DNA from: JANXYY01 sp035530875 | Lineage (GTDB): Bacteria > Actinomycetota > Actinomycetes > Nanopelagicales > Nanopelagicaceae | DNA: 64,000 nt | Direction of reading: 5' to 3' | NCBI GenBank assembly: GCA_035530875.1 | Contig: DATKUB010000012.1 | Location: forward strand, 4,485-68,484 | Shown: piece after piece, positions 7,495-16,247 of the stretch | How positions within the stretch are numbered: position 1 is the stretch's first letter | Layout of the letters: each line of letters opens with the position of its first letter | Program-made: the position numbers and the translations under genes | The notes under the pieces: generated by a model | Databases searched by the model: none | What the model was told of the DNA's origin: nothing | What the model saw: the letters and a program-made list of their open reading frames with translations, nothing else

Positions 7495-8597
7495 GACGCC
7501 GCCTCCTGTGAGTGAGCTAATGGCAAGCGCAGAGTGAACGTACTGCCAGAGCCTTCGATGCTCCAGACCTTTACTTCGCCGCCATGATTGGCGACGACGT
7601 GCTTGACGATGGACAAACCAAGCCCAGTTCCGCCAGTAACTCGAGAGCGCGCCGGATCCACTCGATAAAAGCGCTCGAATATTCGGTCTAACAAATCTTT
7701 GGGTATCCCGATGCCTTGATCAGTAACGCTGATTTCCGCAATTTCATCAACCCGGCGCACACCGACTGCAATTCGAGTTTTGGGCGGACTATACGAAATC
7801 GCGTTATCTATCAAGTTCCGTAGCGCCTTTGTCAGTTGTTCAGGATCACCAAGGATTTTCAATCCAGAGGTACCTCCTGAAACAAGAGCAATGCCATTCG
7901 TCTCTGCACTCATGCGAGAACGATCCATCGCATCAGCGACCACATCATCAACTTCAACGAGCATGGCTCTGGCAAGCGGATCATTTACCTGCAAGCGGGA
8001 GAGGTCAATGATCTCTTGAACGAGATTGGAAAGGCGTTGTGCCTCACGCTGCATGCTTGATGCGAACCTCTCCACACTCTCGGGTTCGTCCTTGGCACTC
8101 ATTACCGCTTCAGCCAAGAGCATGAGCGCCCCTATTGGTGTTTTCAGCTCATGCGAAACGTTCACGACGAAGTCTCGTCGGACAGCATCAAGTAGTCGGG
8201 ATTCGCTGTCGTCTTGGACCAGCAAGAGCACAAGGCCGTCTTCAGGATTCCTTCCCCTGATCGGTGCGGCTCGAGCCGCTAGGTCGCGTCTGCCTGCACC
8301 CAGCGGGCCCCTAGGTAATGCGATCGATGCCTCGAGCACCTCATTACCCCTACGAGCTTGGCGAACCAATGAAAGCAGCTCCTCTCCGAGCAAGCGCTCG
8401 GCTCTAACAATCCCCATGGCTCTTAATGAGTCTGAAGCGAAGAGCAAACGATCGCCGAAACCGACCACGGCCGAGGCCATCTCAATGGCAGACAACGAAT
8501 CGATGAGAGAACTTGGCAACTCGCTTGCCGGTGCCGGCGCAGCGCCTTGGGCTTGCCGGTTACGTCTCCATGCCACCACGAGGTCAATGTTAGGCAC
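7491..8597 (-). CDS. senX3: SenX3-type sensor histidine kinase lacking the membrane segment
   Basis: The 368-residue kinase aligns along its length with SenX3: a PAS-like region (about 30-130), the HisKA box VNVSHELKTPIGAL with His149, and the ATP-binding N box LRNLIDNAISYSPP. The G boxes VTDQGIGI and GGTGLGLSIVKHVV follow. Known SenX3 proteins begin with one or two membrane helices, but here the N-terminus (PNIDLVVAWRRNRQAQG) is polar. The only usable start is GTG 8597, since an in-frame TAA lies 10 codons upstream. It is probably cytoplasmic and may sense phosphate through PhoU/Pst contact. Confidence 0.88.
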   Translation of the reverse strand: MPNIDLVVAWRRNRQAQGAAPAPASELPSSLIDSLSAIEMASAVVGFGDRLLFASDSLRAMGIVRAERLLGEELLSLVRQARRGNEVLEASIALPRGPLGAGRRDLAARAAPIRGRNPEDGLVLLLVQDDSESRLLDAVRRDFVVNVSHELKTPIGALMLLAEAVMSAKDEPESVERFASSMQREAQRLSNLVQEIIDLSRLQVNDPLARAMLVEVDDVVADAMDRSRMSAETNGIALVSGGTSGLKILGDPEQLTKALRNLIDNAISYSPPKTRIAVGVRRVDEIAEISVTDQGIGIPKDLLDRIFERFYRVDPARSRVTGGTGLGLSIVKHVVANHGGEVKVWSIEGSGSTFTLRLPLAHSQEAAS

Positions 8598-8641
8598 TTC
8601 GGGGACTTCGAGATTCGGATCGAGCGCTTAAGGTCCCGGTT

Positions 8642-8674
8642 GTTCATACAAATATAAGACGTAGTTCACGAAGA
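8642..8674 (+). promoter_or_regulatory. PHO-box-like direct repeats and -10 between senX3 and phoU
   Basis: Three consecutive 11-base units read GTTCATACAAA, TATAAGACGTA and GTTCACGAAGA. The first and third match the actinomycete PhoP/RegX3 half-site GTTCAC with exact 22-base phasing. The middle unit contains a possible -10 (TATAAG, 8653-8658). The element lies between divergent senX3 and phoU, where phosphate regulators are known to autoregulate. The match is visible; binding is inferred. Confidence 0.6.
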
Positions 8675-8724
8675 TGCCCCGAAAAATGCCGCGGACGAGC
8701 GCAGATCGACGTTACCCTTCACTC

Positions 8725-9372
8725 ATGCGCGATGAGTATCACGAGGAACTGGATGGCATAAAAGACACCCTGGTCGAGATGGCTGGACTCGTCAGTGAGG
8801 CTATCCGAGATGCCACAACCGCACTGCTGGATGCCAACCTGGAAGTCGCCGAAGCCGTCATCGCCTCCGACGACGTTATCGATGACCTGCAGCACGGTCT
8901 TGATGATCGCACCATCGACTTGATGGCCAGACAACAGCCAGTCGCAGGAGATCTACGAACCCTGGTGGCCTCACTTCGGATGAGTGCGGACCTGGAGCGG
9001 ATGGGCGATCTGGCAAATCATGTCGCCAAAGTTGCGAGAATGCGATATCCAGCGGTAGCCGTTCCAAAGGACATGACTGAAATAATCCAGCGGATGGCCG
9101 TCATAGCTGAGAGTTTGGCCAAAAAAGTTGCGGTAATTATCCAAGAGCGCGATACCCAGAAAGCACTCGAGCTGGGGGTCGACGACGACGAGATGGACAT
9201 CTTGCATCGCCGTTTATTCGTGGCGCTGCTCGATTCGGGGTGGCCGTATGGAAATGAAGTCGCAATCGACATGACTTTGATCGGACGTTATTACGAACGC
9301 TTTGCAGACCACGCGGTTTCGGTCGCTCGGCGTCTTTACTTCCTGGTAACTGGCGAATACGCGGACATCTGA
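8725..9372 (+). CDS. phoU: Phosphate signalling protein PhoU
   Basis: PhoU is a cytoplasmic two-bundle helical protein that links the Pst transporter to the phosphate kinase and keeps it off when phosphate is plentiful. The 215 residues beginning MRDEYHEELDGI match the family start, so I prefer ATG 8725 over an in-frame ATG at 8674. The two repeats have the metal-binding signatures LRMSADLERMGDLANHVAKVA (first repeat) and LIGRYYERFADHAVSVARR (second). No Pst genes are in the window. It is divergent from senX3/regX3. Confidence 0.93.
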   Translation: MRDEYHEELDGIKDTLVEMAGLVSEAIRDATTALLDANLEVAEAVIASDDVIDDLQHGLDDRTIDLMARQQPVAGDLRTLVASLRMSADLERMGDLANHVAKVARMRYPAVAVPKDMTEIIQRMAVIAESLAKKVAVIIQERDTQKALELGVDDDEMDILHRRLFVALLDSGWPYGNEVAIDMTLIGRYYERFADHAVSVARRLYFLVTGEYADI

Positions 9373-9387
9373 TCGCCGAATCTCTCT

Positions 9388-10140
9388 TCAGCGTTTCCCT
9401 TGGTTTGCCACTGCCTCAATCGCACTTGCTGCCGCGTCTGGATCAAGATACTGGCCACCGCGCGTAATGGGCTTGAGGTCGTTGTCCAACGTGTAAAGCA
9501 GTGGAATTCCGGTTGGGATGTTCAAACCAGCAATATCGGAATCTGAAATTCCATCCAGGTGTTTTACTAATGCGCGCAGAGAATTGCCATGAGCAGCCAC
9601 CAGCACTTTCTGTCCGCCAAGAAGATCCGGCACAATCGATGTGTGCCAGTAGGGCATCATTCGCGTCACAACATCCTTCAGGCACTCCGTCTTTGGCATT
9701 AGCGAACCAAGATCTGCGTATCGCGGATCGGCGACTTGGCTAAATTCACTGTCATCGTCAATTGGTGGCGGCGGCACATCAAAGGACCGGCGCCAGAGCA
9801 TGAACTGATCTTCGCCATAGGCTTCAAGCGTTTCTTTCTTGTCCTTGCCTTGCAGGGCGCCATAGTGACGCTCATTGAGGCGCCACGACCGCCTCACCGG
9901 AATCCAGTGTCGTTCGCAGACATCAAGGGCTATTTGCGCGGTCGAAATGGCTCGGCGTAACAGCGAGGTGTGCAAGACGTTAGGAAGCAAGTCGTGCGCT
10001 GCAAGAAGTTTGCCGCCTCTTGAGGCTTCTTCCCGACCCTTGTCCGAGAGAGGAACATCGACCCATCCCGTGAAAAGATTTTTAGCGTTCCATTCGCTCT
10101 CGCCGTGACGCAGCAGAATAAGTGTCGAAGTATCAGGCAT
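9388..10140 (-). CDS. gpmA: 2,3-bisphosphoglycerate-dependent phosphoglycerate mutase
   Basis: It interconverts 3- and 2-phosphoglycerate in glycolysis and gluconeogenesis. The 250 residues have the phospho-His motif LILLRHGESEWNAKNLFTGW, the NERHYGALQGKDK substrate loop, and the second catalytic His in VLVAAHGNSLRALV. The gene sits 9 bases after a YbjN gene that follows mshA, which matches the mycobacterial order mshA-ybjN-gpm-senX3-regX3. Confidence 0.95.
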   Translation of the reverse strand: MPDTSTLILLRHGESEWNAKNLFTGWVDVPLSDKGREEASRGGKLLAAHDLLPNVLHTSLLRRAISTAQIALDVCERHWIPVRRSWRLNERHYGALQGKDKKETLEAYGEDQFMLWRRSFDVPPPPIDDDSEFSQVADPRYADLGSLMPKTECLKDVVTRMMPYWHTSIVPDLLGGQKVLVAAHGNSLRALVKHLDGISDSDIAGLNIPTGIPLLYTLDNDLKPITRGGQYLDPDAAASAIEAVANQGKR

Positions 10141-10149
10141 AGAAATAGC

Positions 10150-10650
10150 CTACTGGCCTGTCTCTGTGAACAGGTGCCTGAACGCCGCTAGATTTTCCAA
10201 CGATTCTCCCCGTTCGACGCGCCACGCCCACTCACGGCGAATTGCACTTGCAAAGCCCATCTCAAGGAGATGATCGAAGTTTCTCTCGCTGTATTCAAGT
10301 ATTGCCCCGAGCATTCGGTCGAGTTCTGTCGCATTAACTGCACCCAAAGGTAACCTACCCACCAGGTAAATATCACCGAGCGAATTCAAGGCAAAGTGAA
10401 CAGCGTAGGCGCGGGCATTCTGCTCAAGCAGGTACTTGTAGGCGGCTACTTGATTCTCATCTGGCGCTCTCATGAAAAAGGCATTAGCCACCAATGAGTA
10501 ATCACCAACGGAGAGTGAACACGAGATTGTTTTCTTCTTGCTTCCGGGTATCGAAACTACAAAGGTATCGGAGTCGATTTCCTCAAAAGACAAATCTTCA
10601 GCGAGCAAACTCACGCGAACTATCTCCGCAACCTCATTTTTACTTGTCAC
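10150..10650 (-). CDS. YbjN-domain protein of the mshA locus
   Basis: The 166-residue protein starts at GTG 10650, five bases after the mshA stop. A longer frame to 10740 would lie inside mshA. It is similar in position and type to the conserved protein between mshA and gpm1 in mycobacteria. The YbjN/type III chaperone-like fold is suggested by YLLEQNARAYAVHFALNSLGDIYLVGRLP. Such proteins are thought to bind other proteins, but its partner is unknown. The operon order mshA-this-gpm suggests co-expression. Confidence 0.8.
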   Translation of the reverse strand: MTSKNEVAEIVRVSLLAEDLSFEEIDSDTFVVSIPGSKKKTISCSLSVGDYSLVANAFFMRAPDENQVAAYKYLLEQNARAYAVHFALNSLGDIYLVGRLPLGAVNATELDRMLGAILEYSERNFDHLLEMGFASAIRREWAWRVERGESLENLAAFRHLFTETGQ

Positions 10651-10655
10651 GCCGA

Positions 10656-11939
10656 TCAGGCTAGCGCTCGTTCCTGCGCACGCGCCGGATTCAAGATATC
10701 TTTGTAGGCCATGAGAGTGGCAGCCGAAGTTCGCTCCCAATCAAATCTCCGTGAATGCGTGAGAGCGCCCGAACTTAGGAGTGCTCGACGTTCCGGCTCG
10801 TGTGCAAGTCGCAAGAGAACGCTGGACCAAGCCTTTGGATCGTGTCCATCCACTAGGAGGCCGGATATTCCATCGCATACTGCTGTTCTCAGACCTCCGA
10901 CGGCCGAGGCGACCACCGGCGTTCCGCACGCCTGCGCCTCCAGAGCTACCAGACCAAATGATTCTGAATAACTTGGCACACAAACAATGTCCGCGGCCCG
11001 ATACCACTGGGGCAACAAATCGGCATCGGCGGGTTCAGCAAAACGGATGATGTCGGATAAACCGAGCCAGGACGCCAGTTCACGCAACCGCGCGGGCTCT
11101 GAATTTGAGCCGCTGACTCCCCCCACAATTGCTACCACCAATCGGGAACGGAGCGAGGGATCGTGCGCCAGCAGTTCGGCAGCCGCCCGGATGAGGACCT
11201 CGGGTCCCTTATGGGGCTGAATACGTCCGACAAATGCCAGCAGTAGCGCCCCCTTGGCAATTCCCAGTAGCGCCCGCGCCGATTCCTTGCCGGCTGGGCC
11301 AGTGTTGGAGAACCGCTCAAGATCAACCCCTGGCGGAATTACGTGAACCCGGTCCGGGCAAGCCCCATATAGGCCAACCAGGTGAGCCGCTTCTGCTTCG
11401 GTATTGGCGATCAACGCATCTGCTGCCGCAACAACCTGCTCTTCACCCACTGAACGGCCCGAAGGTTCCGGGTTGTCGCCCTCAGCCAACGCCTGGTTCT
11501 TAACTTTTGCCATCGTGTGCATGGTGTGAACCAGCGGCACCCCCCAGGTCTGGGCGGCCACCATCCCCAGTTGGCCGGAGAGCCAATAGTGCGAATGGAC
11601 TAGGTCGTAGTACCCACGTTCGTGTCTGGCTTCGACTCTGGCTAGGTCGGCGGCGAGCACGCACAACTGGCCGGGCAACTCCTCTTTGCTGAGCCCCTCA
11701 TATGGCCCGCCGAACAGGTGCACAACGCCTACCCCAGGAGCGATTTCAACCCTGGGGGGAAGTTTGGAGGAAGTCGCCCGGGTGAAAATGTCGACGTCAA
11801 CGCCGCTTCGCGCCAACCGCTTTGCAGTCTCCACAACATAAACATTCATGCCGCCGGCATCGCCCACGCCTGGTTGATCCAATGGAGAGGTATGGACCAT
11901 CAACATCGCAACTCGCTTGGGCAAATGCAGTGCGGACAT
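10656..11939 (-). CDS. mshA: D-inositol-3-phosphate glycosyltransferase (mycothiol step 1)
   Basis: MshA joins UDP-GlcNAc to 1-L-inositol-1-phosphate, the first committed step of mycothiol synthesis. The 427-residue GT-B enzyme has the acceptor-domain signature HTSPLDQPGVGDAGGMNVYV and the VHSHYWLSG segment. The donor-domain motifs are LAFVGRIQPHKGPEVLIRA and PSYSESFGLVALEAQACGTPVVA (the EX7E region). mshD at 20.7 kb shows that mycothiol is really made. It is divergent from an SDR gene. Confidence 0.94.
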   Translation of the reverse strand: MSALHLPKRVAMLMVHTSPLDQPGVGDAGGMNVYVVETAKRLARSGVDVDIFTRATSSKLPPRVEIAPGVGVVHLFGGPYEGLSKEELPGQLCVLAADLARVEARHERGYYDLVHSHYWLSGQLGMVAAQTWGVPLVHTMHTMAKVKNQALAEGDNPEPSGRSVGEEQVVAAADALIANTEAEAAHLVGLYGACPDRVHVIPPGVDLERFSNTGPAGKESARALLGIAKGALLLAFVGRIQPHKGPEVLIRAAAELLAHDPSLRSRLVVAIVGGVSGSNSEPARLRELASWLGLSDIIRFAEPADADLLPQWYRAADIVCVPSYSESFGLVALEAQACGTPVVASAVGGLRTAVCDGISGLLVDGHDPKAWSSVLLRLAHEPERRALLSSGALTHSRRFDWERTSAATLMAYKDILNPARAQERALA

Positions 11940-11993
11940 CTGCCAATCATCGCCGATAGGCAGGATTTGTGCGACTTAGGGCAGGATTCACCT

Positions 11994-12746
11994 ATGGCTA
12001 AAACCCGCAAATACGCCCTGGTAACCGGCGCCAGCAGCGGAATCGGCGCAGCGACTGCCAAGGCTCTTGCCGCCGCGGGATATCAGGTAATCGCTGCCGC
12101 CAGACGCGAAGAAAGACTGGCTGAACTGACCGGCGATCGGATTGAGACTCGGATTCTGGACGTCACCAGCCAGAAAAGTGTCGATGAACTGTCCGCCTAC
12201 TTAGCAGACAAGGATCTGAAGGTCATAGTGGCAAATGCCGGCGGAGCATTCGACGCGAACACGATCGCGCAGGCTGATCTCGACATGTGGCAAAAATCTT
12301 ACGAAGTGAATGTCATTGGCGTTGTCCGAACCGTCAAAGCCCTCTTGCCCTACATGTCCGATGGCGGTCACGTAGTAATCATGGGCTCGACTGCAGGCCG
12401 CGGAGTTTACGAGGGCGGAGGCAGCTACACCGCTGCCAAACACGCAGTTACTGCGCTAGTCCAAACACTTCGCTTGGAACTAAGCGGGCTGCCCATTCGC
12501 GTCACAGAAATTGCACCTGGCATGGTTCGCACCGATGAATTCGCGGTAGTGCGTTTCGCGGGCGATATCGAGAAAGCCGCCAAGGTGTACGAAGGTGTTG
12601 CGGAACCGCTGGTGGCCGAAGATATCGCTGACGTCGTGGTCTGGTGCGTAACGCGCCCCGCTCACGTCAATGTTGATCTACTGGTAGTGCGACCCGTTGC
12701 TCAAGCGGCTCAACATAAAGTTCATCGCGTTATTGCTTCCAAGTAA
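11994..12746 (+). CDS. Short-chain dehydrogenase/reductase
   Basis: A classical SDR of 250 residues starting MAKTRKYALVTGASSGIGAA at ATG 11994; the frame is open further upstream but lies antisense to mshA. The nucleotide motif is TGASSGIG, followed by ANAGG, a catalytic Ser in VIMGSTAGRG, and YTAAKHAV giving Tyr-xxx-Lys. The sequence resembles YdfG-type NADP-dependent dehydrogenases acting on 3-hydroxy acids. An SDR also sits divergently beside mshA in mycobacteria. The substrate is unknown. Confidence 0.88.
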   Translation: MAKTRKYALVTGASSGIGAATAKALAAAGYQVIAAARREERLAELTGDRIETRILDVTSQKSVDELSAYLADKDLKVIVANAGGAFDANTIAQADLDMWQKSYEVNVIGVVRTVKALLPYMSDGGHVVIMGSTAGRGVYEGGGSYTAAKHAVTALVQTLRLELSGLPIRVTEIAPGMVRTDEFAVVRFAGDIEKAAKVYEGVAEPLVAEDIADVVVWCVTRPAHVNVDLLVVRPVAQAAQHKVHRVIASK

Positions 12747-12764
12747 GTTGCTCACGTAAAGATC

Positions 12765-13544
12765 GTGAAGCGGCAGCGGCCTATCGGCTCAATTACGCGC
12801 GGAACCACAAACCCGAACCGACTCCGACGCGTCGATGCATGGATTGCCTGGAAGTATGGAGATGTTCTTCGCAATCTCGAATCGCCGACGATCATTGATC
12901 TTGGTTACGGAGCCTCGCCCATCACCACACTGGAAATGTCGCAACGCATTCGGCAGATTGCTCCGCGGACAAAGTTGGTTGGACTTGAAATCGATCGGGA
13001 GCGAGTGGCCGCGGCAAAACCTTTTGAAGACTCTTGGGTGCAGTTTCGTGAAGGCGGGTTCGAGTTAGCTGGGATTGAGAAGCCAGTTCTGGTGCGAGCG
13101 TTCAATGTATTGCGGCAGTATCGGGAATCTGAAGTCGAGAAGGCCTGGACGCAGATGTTAAAAACTCTTCATCCATCCGGAGCCATCATCGATGGAACTT
13201 GTGACGAACTTGGACGACTTGCAACCTGGATTGAAATCACCAGAACTGGACCGCAATCACTCACGGTCTCAGTGCGGTTGAAGGACTTGGTTGATCCAAT
13301 TGAAATCGCTGAACGATTGCCCAAGGCCTTAATTCACCGCAACGTTCAGGGAAATCCGATCCATGATTTCATCCAAGACCTGCAACGGTCTTGGCAGAGC
13401 GTGGCTGGCGTCGGAGTCTTCGGTCCAAGGCAACGTTGGGCTGCTGCCACCGGCAAAATGCGTGAAGGCTGGCCTATCTCTTCCCCCAAAAGCAGAGATC
13501 GATTAGGCGAGATCACCGTCGAATGGAGGGCGATTTCGCGTTAA
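12765..13544 (+). CDS. Class I SAM-dependent methyltransferase-like protein
   Basis: The 259-residue protein starts at GTG 12765, 18 bases after the SDR gene on the same strand. IIDLGYGASPITTLEMSQRI is the SAM-binding motif I, with an acidic residue in LVGLEIDRERV as motif II. LVRAFNVLRQYRESEVEKAW resembles a post-II region. The C-terminus (GVGVFGPRQRWAAATGKM) is typical of a conserved actinobacterial group with no named substrate. I call the fold only. Confidence 0.72.
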   Translation: MKRQRPIGSITRGTTNPNRLRRVDAWIAWKYGDVLRNLESPTIIDLGYGASPITTLEMSQRIRQIAPRTKLVGLEIDRERVAAAKPFEDSWVQFREGGFELAGIEKPVLVRAFNVLRQYRESEVEKAWTQMLKTLHPSGAIIDGTCDELGRLATWIEITRTGPQSLTVSVRLKDLVDPIEIAERLPKALIHRNVQGNPIHDFIQDLQRSWQSVAGVGVFGPRQRWAAATGKMREGWPISSPKSRDRLGEITVEWRAISR

Positions 13545-13554
13545 TCTCGGCTCA

Positions 13555-14970
13555 CTAAATCTCGCCAACAGTCACTCTCCAAGATTGGAGCCGAGGTGGC
13601 AAATTTGGCGCTAGCCGGATTTCCACCGAAAGAGTGCCTTTATTGCCCGCAATTTTCCATGAGCGGTGCGAAGAGTCTTTGCTCATCTCGGCGAAGACTT
13701 CTAATTCCTTTTTTAACCCACCGATTTGGGCGATAGCAACTTGGATTTGCTCCAAGCGGTATGCACGGGGATGATCCAAATCCATATTGAAGGCAAAGAT
13801 GCGATCGGCGATATCGTCGTCCCAATGTGAGATCAACCGATTAACTTCACCTTGAAAAACGAGAGATTCACTCGAAGGCTCAACTTGGTTTGGTTCGACG
13901 GTTACAAGTAGAGACCGAAGTGCCGTCGTACAGGGTTTAAATGGTCCTGCATAACGGCCATTCGCCAAAGCAATAACGCTGATCCTTGACTCCGTGTGCC
14001 ACCGCATATGTGATCCATACCCCGGATAACCGCCGGAATGTCCGACGATTTTTCCAAAGTTCCGATCATGTTCCACCATCAACCCGAACCCATAGCCCAT
14101 AGATCCCGCATGAGCTGGTTCGACGCCAGGATCAACTGCTTCGGGAATGAATCGATGAACCTGCTGCATCTCTCGTCGGCTGGCTTTGCACAACGGCCCA
14201 CGTTCAGCGACACCTAAGTCGAAGGCTTCGCTCAAATATCCGCTCCAGGCCACAAGATCGTCAAGATTTGTAATCAAGCCGCCGATTGCTGAAAAAGCAC
14301 CGGGTTCGCTAAACACCTCGCTCTGCCACTCGCCGCGCTTGGCATATCCAACTGCTAAATCCATGGCATTTCTGAAGTCAAAAGTGGTCGAATTAAGTGC
14401 CAGCGGCTGCAAAAACTCACGTGGAACAAAGTCTATGAAAGGAATCCCAGTGACTCGGGCAATGATCCGAGCCAACATGGCATAGCCGAGATTTGAATAT
14501 TCAAAACGCACCCCTGGAACCGAGTCAAACCTAATTCCGCCTTCGAGAATGGCGCCAAATTCGGCGTCTGTGGCTTGTTCCAGCCGATCCGCCCATGGAT
14601 CATCTGTTGGGAAACCCGCGCTCATGCTGAGCAGCATTCTGGCCTGAATCTCCGGAGCGTCCTGAAAGGGCATCTTCAGATTTTTCAGTTCCGGCAAGTA
14701 TCTTGATATGGGCGTCTCTAAATCCAGCACGCCACGATCGCGCAGCAAAATGGCGCTGGCCGCTGTAAAACTTTTGGTAATTGAGGCGACCCTGAAAGTA
14801 GTTCGCGATGTTGGTGTTCGTGAGCCGATTTCGGACATACCGATAGTTCGCGAATGAATCAACTGGTCGCCATCCGCGACTCCGTAAACAAGTCCAGGCG
14901 TTGCACCAGTTTGAAAGTAAGCGTCAAAAATCTGATCTACTTCTTGAAGTTCAGATTCCCCCAATGGCAT
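13555..14970 (-). CDS. Serine hydrolase of the class C beta-lactamase/esterase family
   Basis: The 471-residue protein has the penicillin-binding-type catalytic set: SITKSFTAA (Ser-x-x-Lys), FEYSNLGYAML (Tyr-x-Asn) and VGHSGGYPGYGSHM as the third motif. The C-terminal 100 residues form an extra domain. There is no signal peptide, so it is probably a cytoplasmic esterase or peptidase, not a secreted beta-lactamase. I prefer ATG 14970 over an in-frame TTG at 14985; both follow the DUF2516 stop on the same strand. The substrate is unknown. Confidence 0.83.
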   Translation of the reverse strand: MPLGESELQEVDQIFDAYFQTGATPGLVYGVADGDQLIHSRTIGMSEIGSRTPTSRTTFRVASITKSFTAASAILLRDRGVLDLETPISRYLPELKNLKMPFQDAPEIQARMLLSMSAGFPTDDPWADRLEQATDAEFGAILEGGIRFDSVPGVRFEYSNLGYAMLARIIARVTGIPFIDFVPREFLQPLALNSTTFDFRNAMDLAVGYAKRGEWQSEVFSEPGAFSAIGGLITNLDDLVAWSGYLSEAFDLGVAERGPLCKASRREMQQVHRFIPEAVDPGVEPAHAGSMGYGFGLMVEHDRNFGKIVGHSGGYPGYGSHMRWHTESRISVIALANGRYAGPFKPCTTALRSLLVTVEPNQVEPSSESLVFQGEVNRLISHWDDDIADRIFAFNMDLDHPRAYRLEQIQVAIAQIGGLKKELEVFAEMSKDSSHRSWKIAGNKGTLSVEIRLAPNLPPRLQSWRVTVGEI

Positions 14971-14988
14971 GCGCTGAGAATACAACGA

Positions 14989-15282
14989 CTAGCGGCGACG
15001 AAGGATCTCATCGATCGCAGGCTTTACGTCGACCAGATACACGATTCCGGCAACTGTGGCTGCAATGCCAACGAGGCTGAGTCCGCCTCCGATCGTCAGC
15101 GTAATCACCAAAAAGATGCCTAGAACCGCAAGCCAAAATTTCTTTGACTGCTTACCGGTAGCCGTGTAGGCATCGGGGCGAGTACGGATCACATGGATCA
15201 GACCAACTGCCAGAATCACCCACTGGGCAATTGTTATCGCCGTGTAGATGAGATTTGCGCCTTGGCTAAACGGGGGGATCAT
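14989..15282 (-). CDS. DUF2516-family small membrane protein
   Basis: The 97-residue protein starts MIPPFSQGANLIYTAITIAQ and has three hydrophobic segments: about 10-30, 45-65 and 68-85. The motif SKKFWLAVLGIFLVITL and the C-terminal VDVKPAIDEILRRR are typical of actinobacterial DUF2516 proteins. Start ATG 15282 lies four bases after the asparaginase-like stop; the upstream open frame would overlap that gene. Its function is unknown. Confidence 0.75.
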   Translation of the reverse strand: MIPPFSQGANLIYTAITIAQWVILAVGLIHVIRTRPDAYTATGKQSKKFWLAVLGIFLVITLTIGGGLSLVGIAATVAGIVYLVDVKPAIDEILRRR

Positions 15283-15286
15283 CCGA

Positions 15287-16237
15287 TCAGGATAACGGGT
15301 TCGCCTCAATAACGCCGACCTGCTCGCCGCCACCAAGCACCGGCACGTAGCCGAGCGCGTCAAGAACTGGCGAACTGATCCCAATCTGCTTAAGAGCCAG
15401 AATTAGTACCGGTGGAATTGCGCGCATGGATCCGTCAATAATCTTGAACACGATTGCAGTGCCATCTTCACCGACAGCTGCCTCGACGCCTTCAGCCCCT
15501 TCTTTGACGAGAAGGCCAGGTACTGCGCGCATTACGTCGGTCGTAAATCTTCCTTCACCTGCTACTCGCTCTGGATAACTTCGCATAGCGCCAGCAACTC
15601 TGACAGTTGCTTCATCGGTAGAAGTCGTAAGCGAACTGAAACCGCGAGCTAGGCCCTTCAGTGAAATCGCAAATAGCGGGGCGCCACACCCATCTACTCC
15701 AACGGCTGCCACTTGCTCCCGCGACGCATTTTCGAGTTCGTTGCGAATGGCCACCTGAAGCGGATGATTCGGATCGCGATAAGTAGCGGTGGGCCAACCA
15801 TTGACCACGCAGGTTGCCAGCATTGATGCGTGCTTGCCGCTGCAGTTGTGCACGAGACGGCTCGGTGAATTAGTGCCGAAAGCTTTCCGCTCCGCGTCAC
15901 CGTATGGGCGATCCAGCGGACACTGAAGATCGTCTTTGCTAAGTCCAGCCGATGCCAGGATCTGCTGGACTCCTTCGACATGGATGCTGCCGCCGGAATG
16001 ACTCGCTGCCGAAAGGGCTAGGAGACTTTCGGGTAGATCCAGGCCACTTCGAACCATTGCGATTGCCTGAAATGGTTTTACCGCAGACCGAGGAAAGACT
16101 GGTTGCCCCACGTCGCCGAGCGTGAGAAGTGGAGCGCCATTTTTATTTGCGATGAGAAGTGAACCGAAGTGCTTGGATTCGACGAATCCATTGCGCACTA
16201 CATGTGCTAACTGGACTAGCGCTGGACCTGATTGCAT
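15287..16237 (-). CDS. L-asparaginase II-like protein (asparaginase_II family)
   Basis: The 316-residue protein starts MQSGPALVQLAHVVRNGFVES at ATG 16237, 10 bases after the nitrobindin stop. Family motifs include PRSAVKPFQAIAMVRSG, SAASHSGGSIHVEGV and VHNCSGKHASMLATC, the usual conserved Ser/His/Lys positions of the PF06089 asparaginase family. It should hydrolyse L-asparagine to aspartate and ammonia in the cytoplasm; biochemical support for this family is thin. The upstream part of the open frame overlaps nitrobindin and is not coding. Confidence 0.85.
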   Translation of the reverse strand: MQSGPALVQLAHVVRNGFVESKHFGSLLIANKNGAPLLTLGDVGQPVFPRSAVKPFQAIAMVRSGLDLPESLLALSAASHSGGSIHVEGVQQILASAGLSKDDLQCPLDRPYGDAERKAFGTNSPSRLVHNCSGKHASMLATCVVNGWPTATYRDPNHPLQVAIRNELENASREQVAAVGVDGCGAPLFAISLKGLARGFSSLTTSTDEATVRVAGAMRSYPERVAGEGRFTTDVMRAVPGLLVKEGAEGVEAAVGEDGTAIVFKIIDGSMRAIPPVLILALKQIGISSPVLDALGYVPVLGGGEQVGVIEANPLS

Positions 16238-16247
16238 CGAAGTCACT

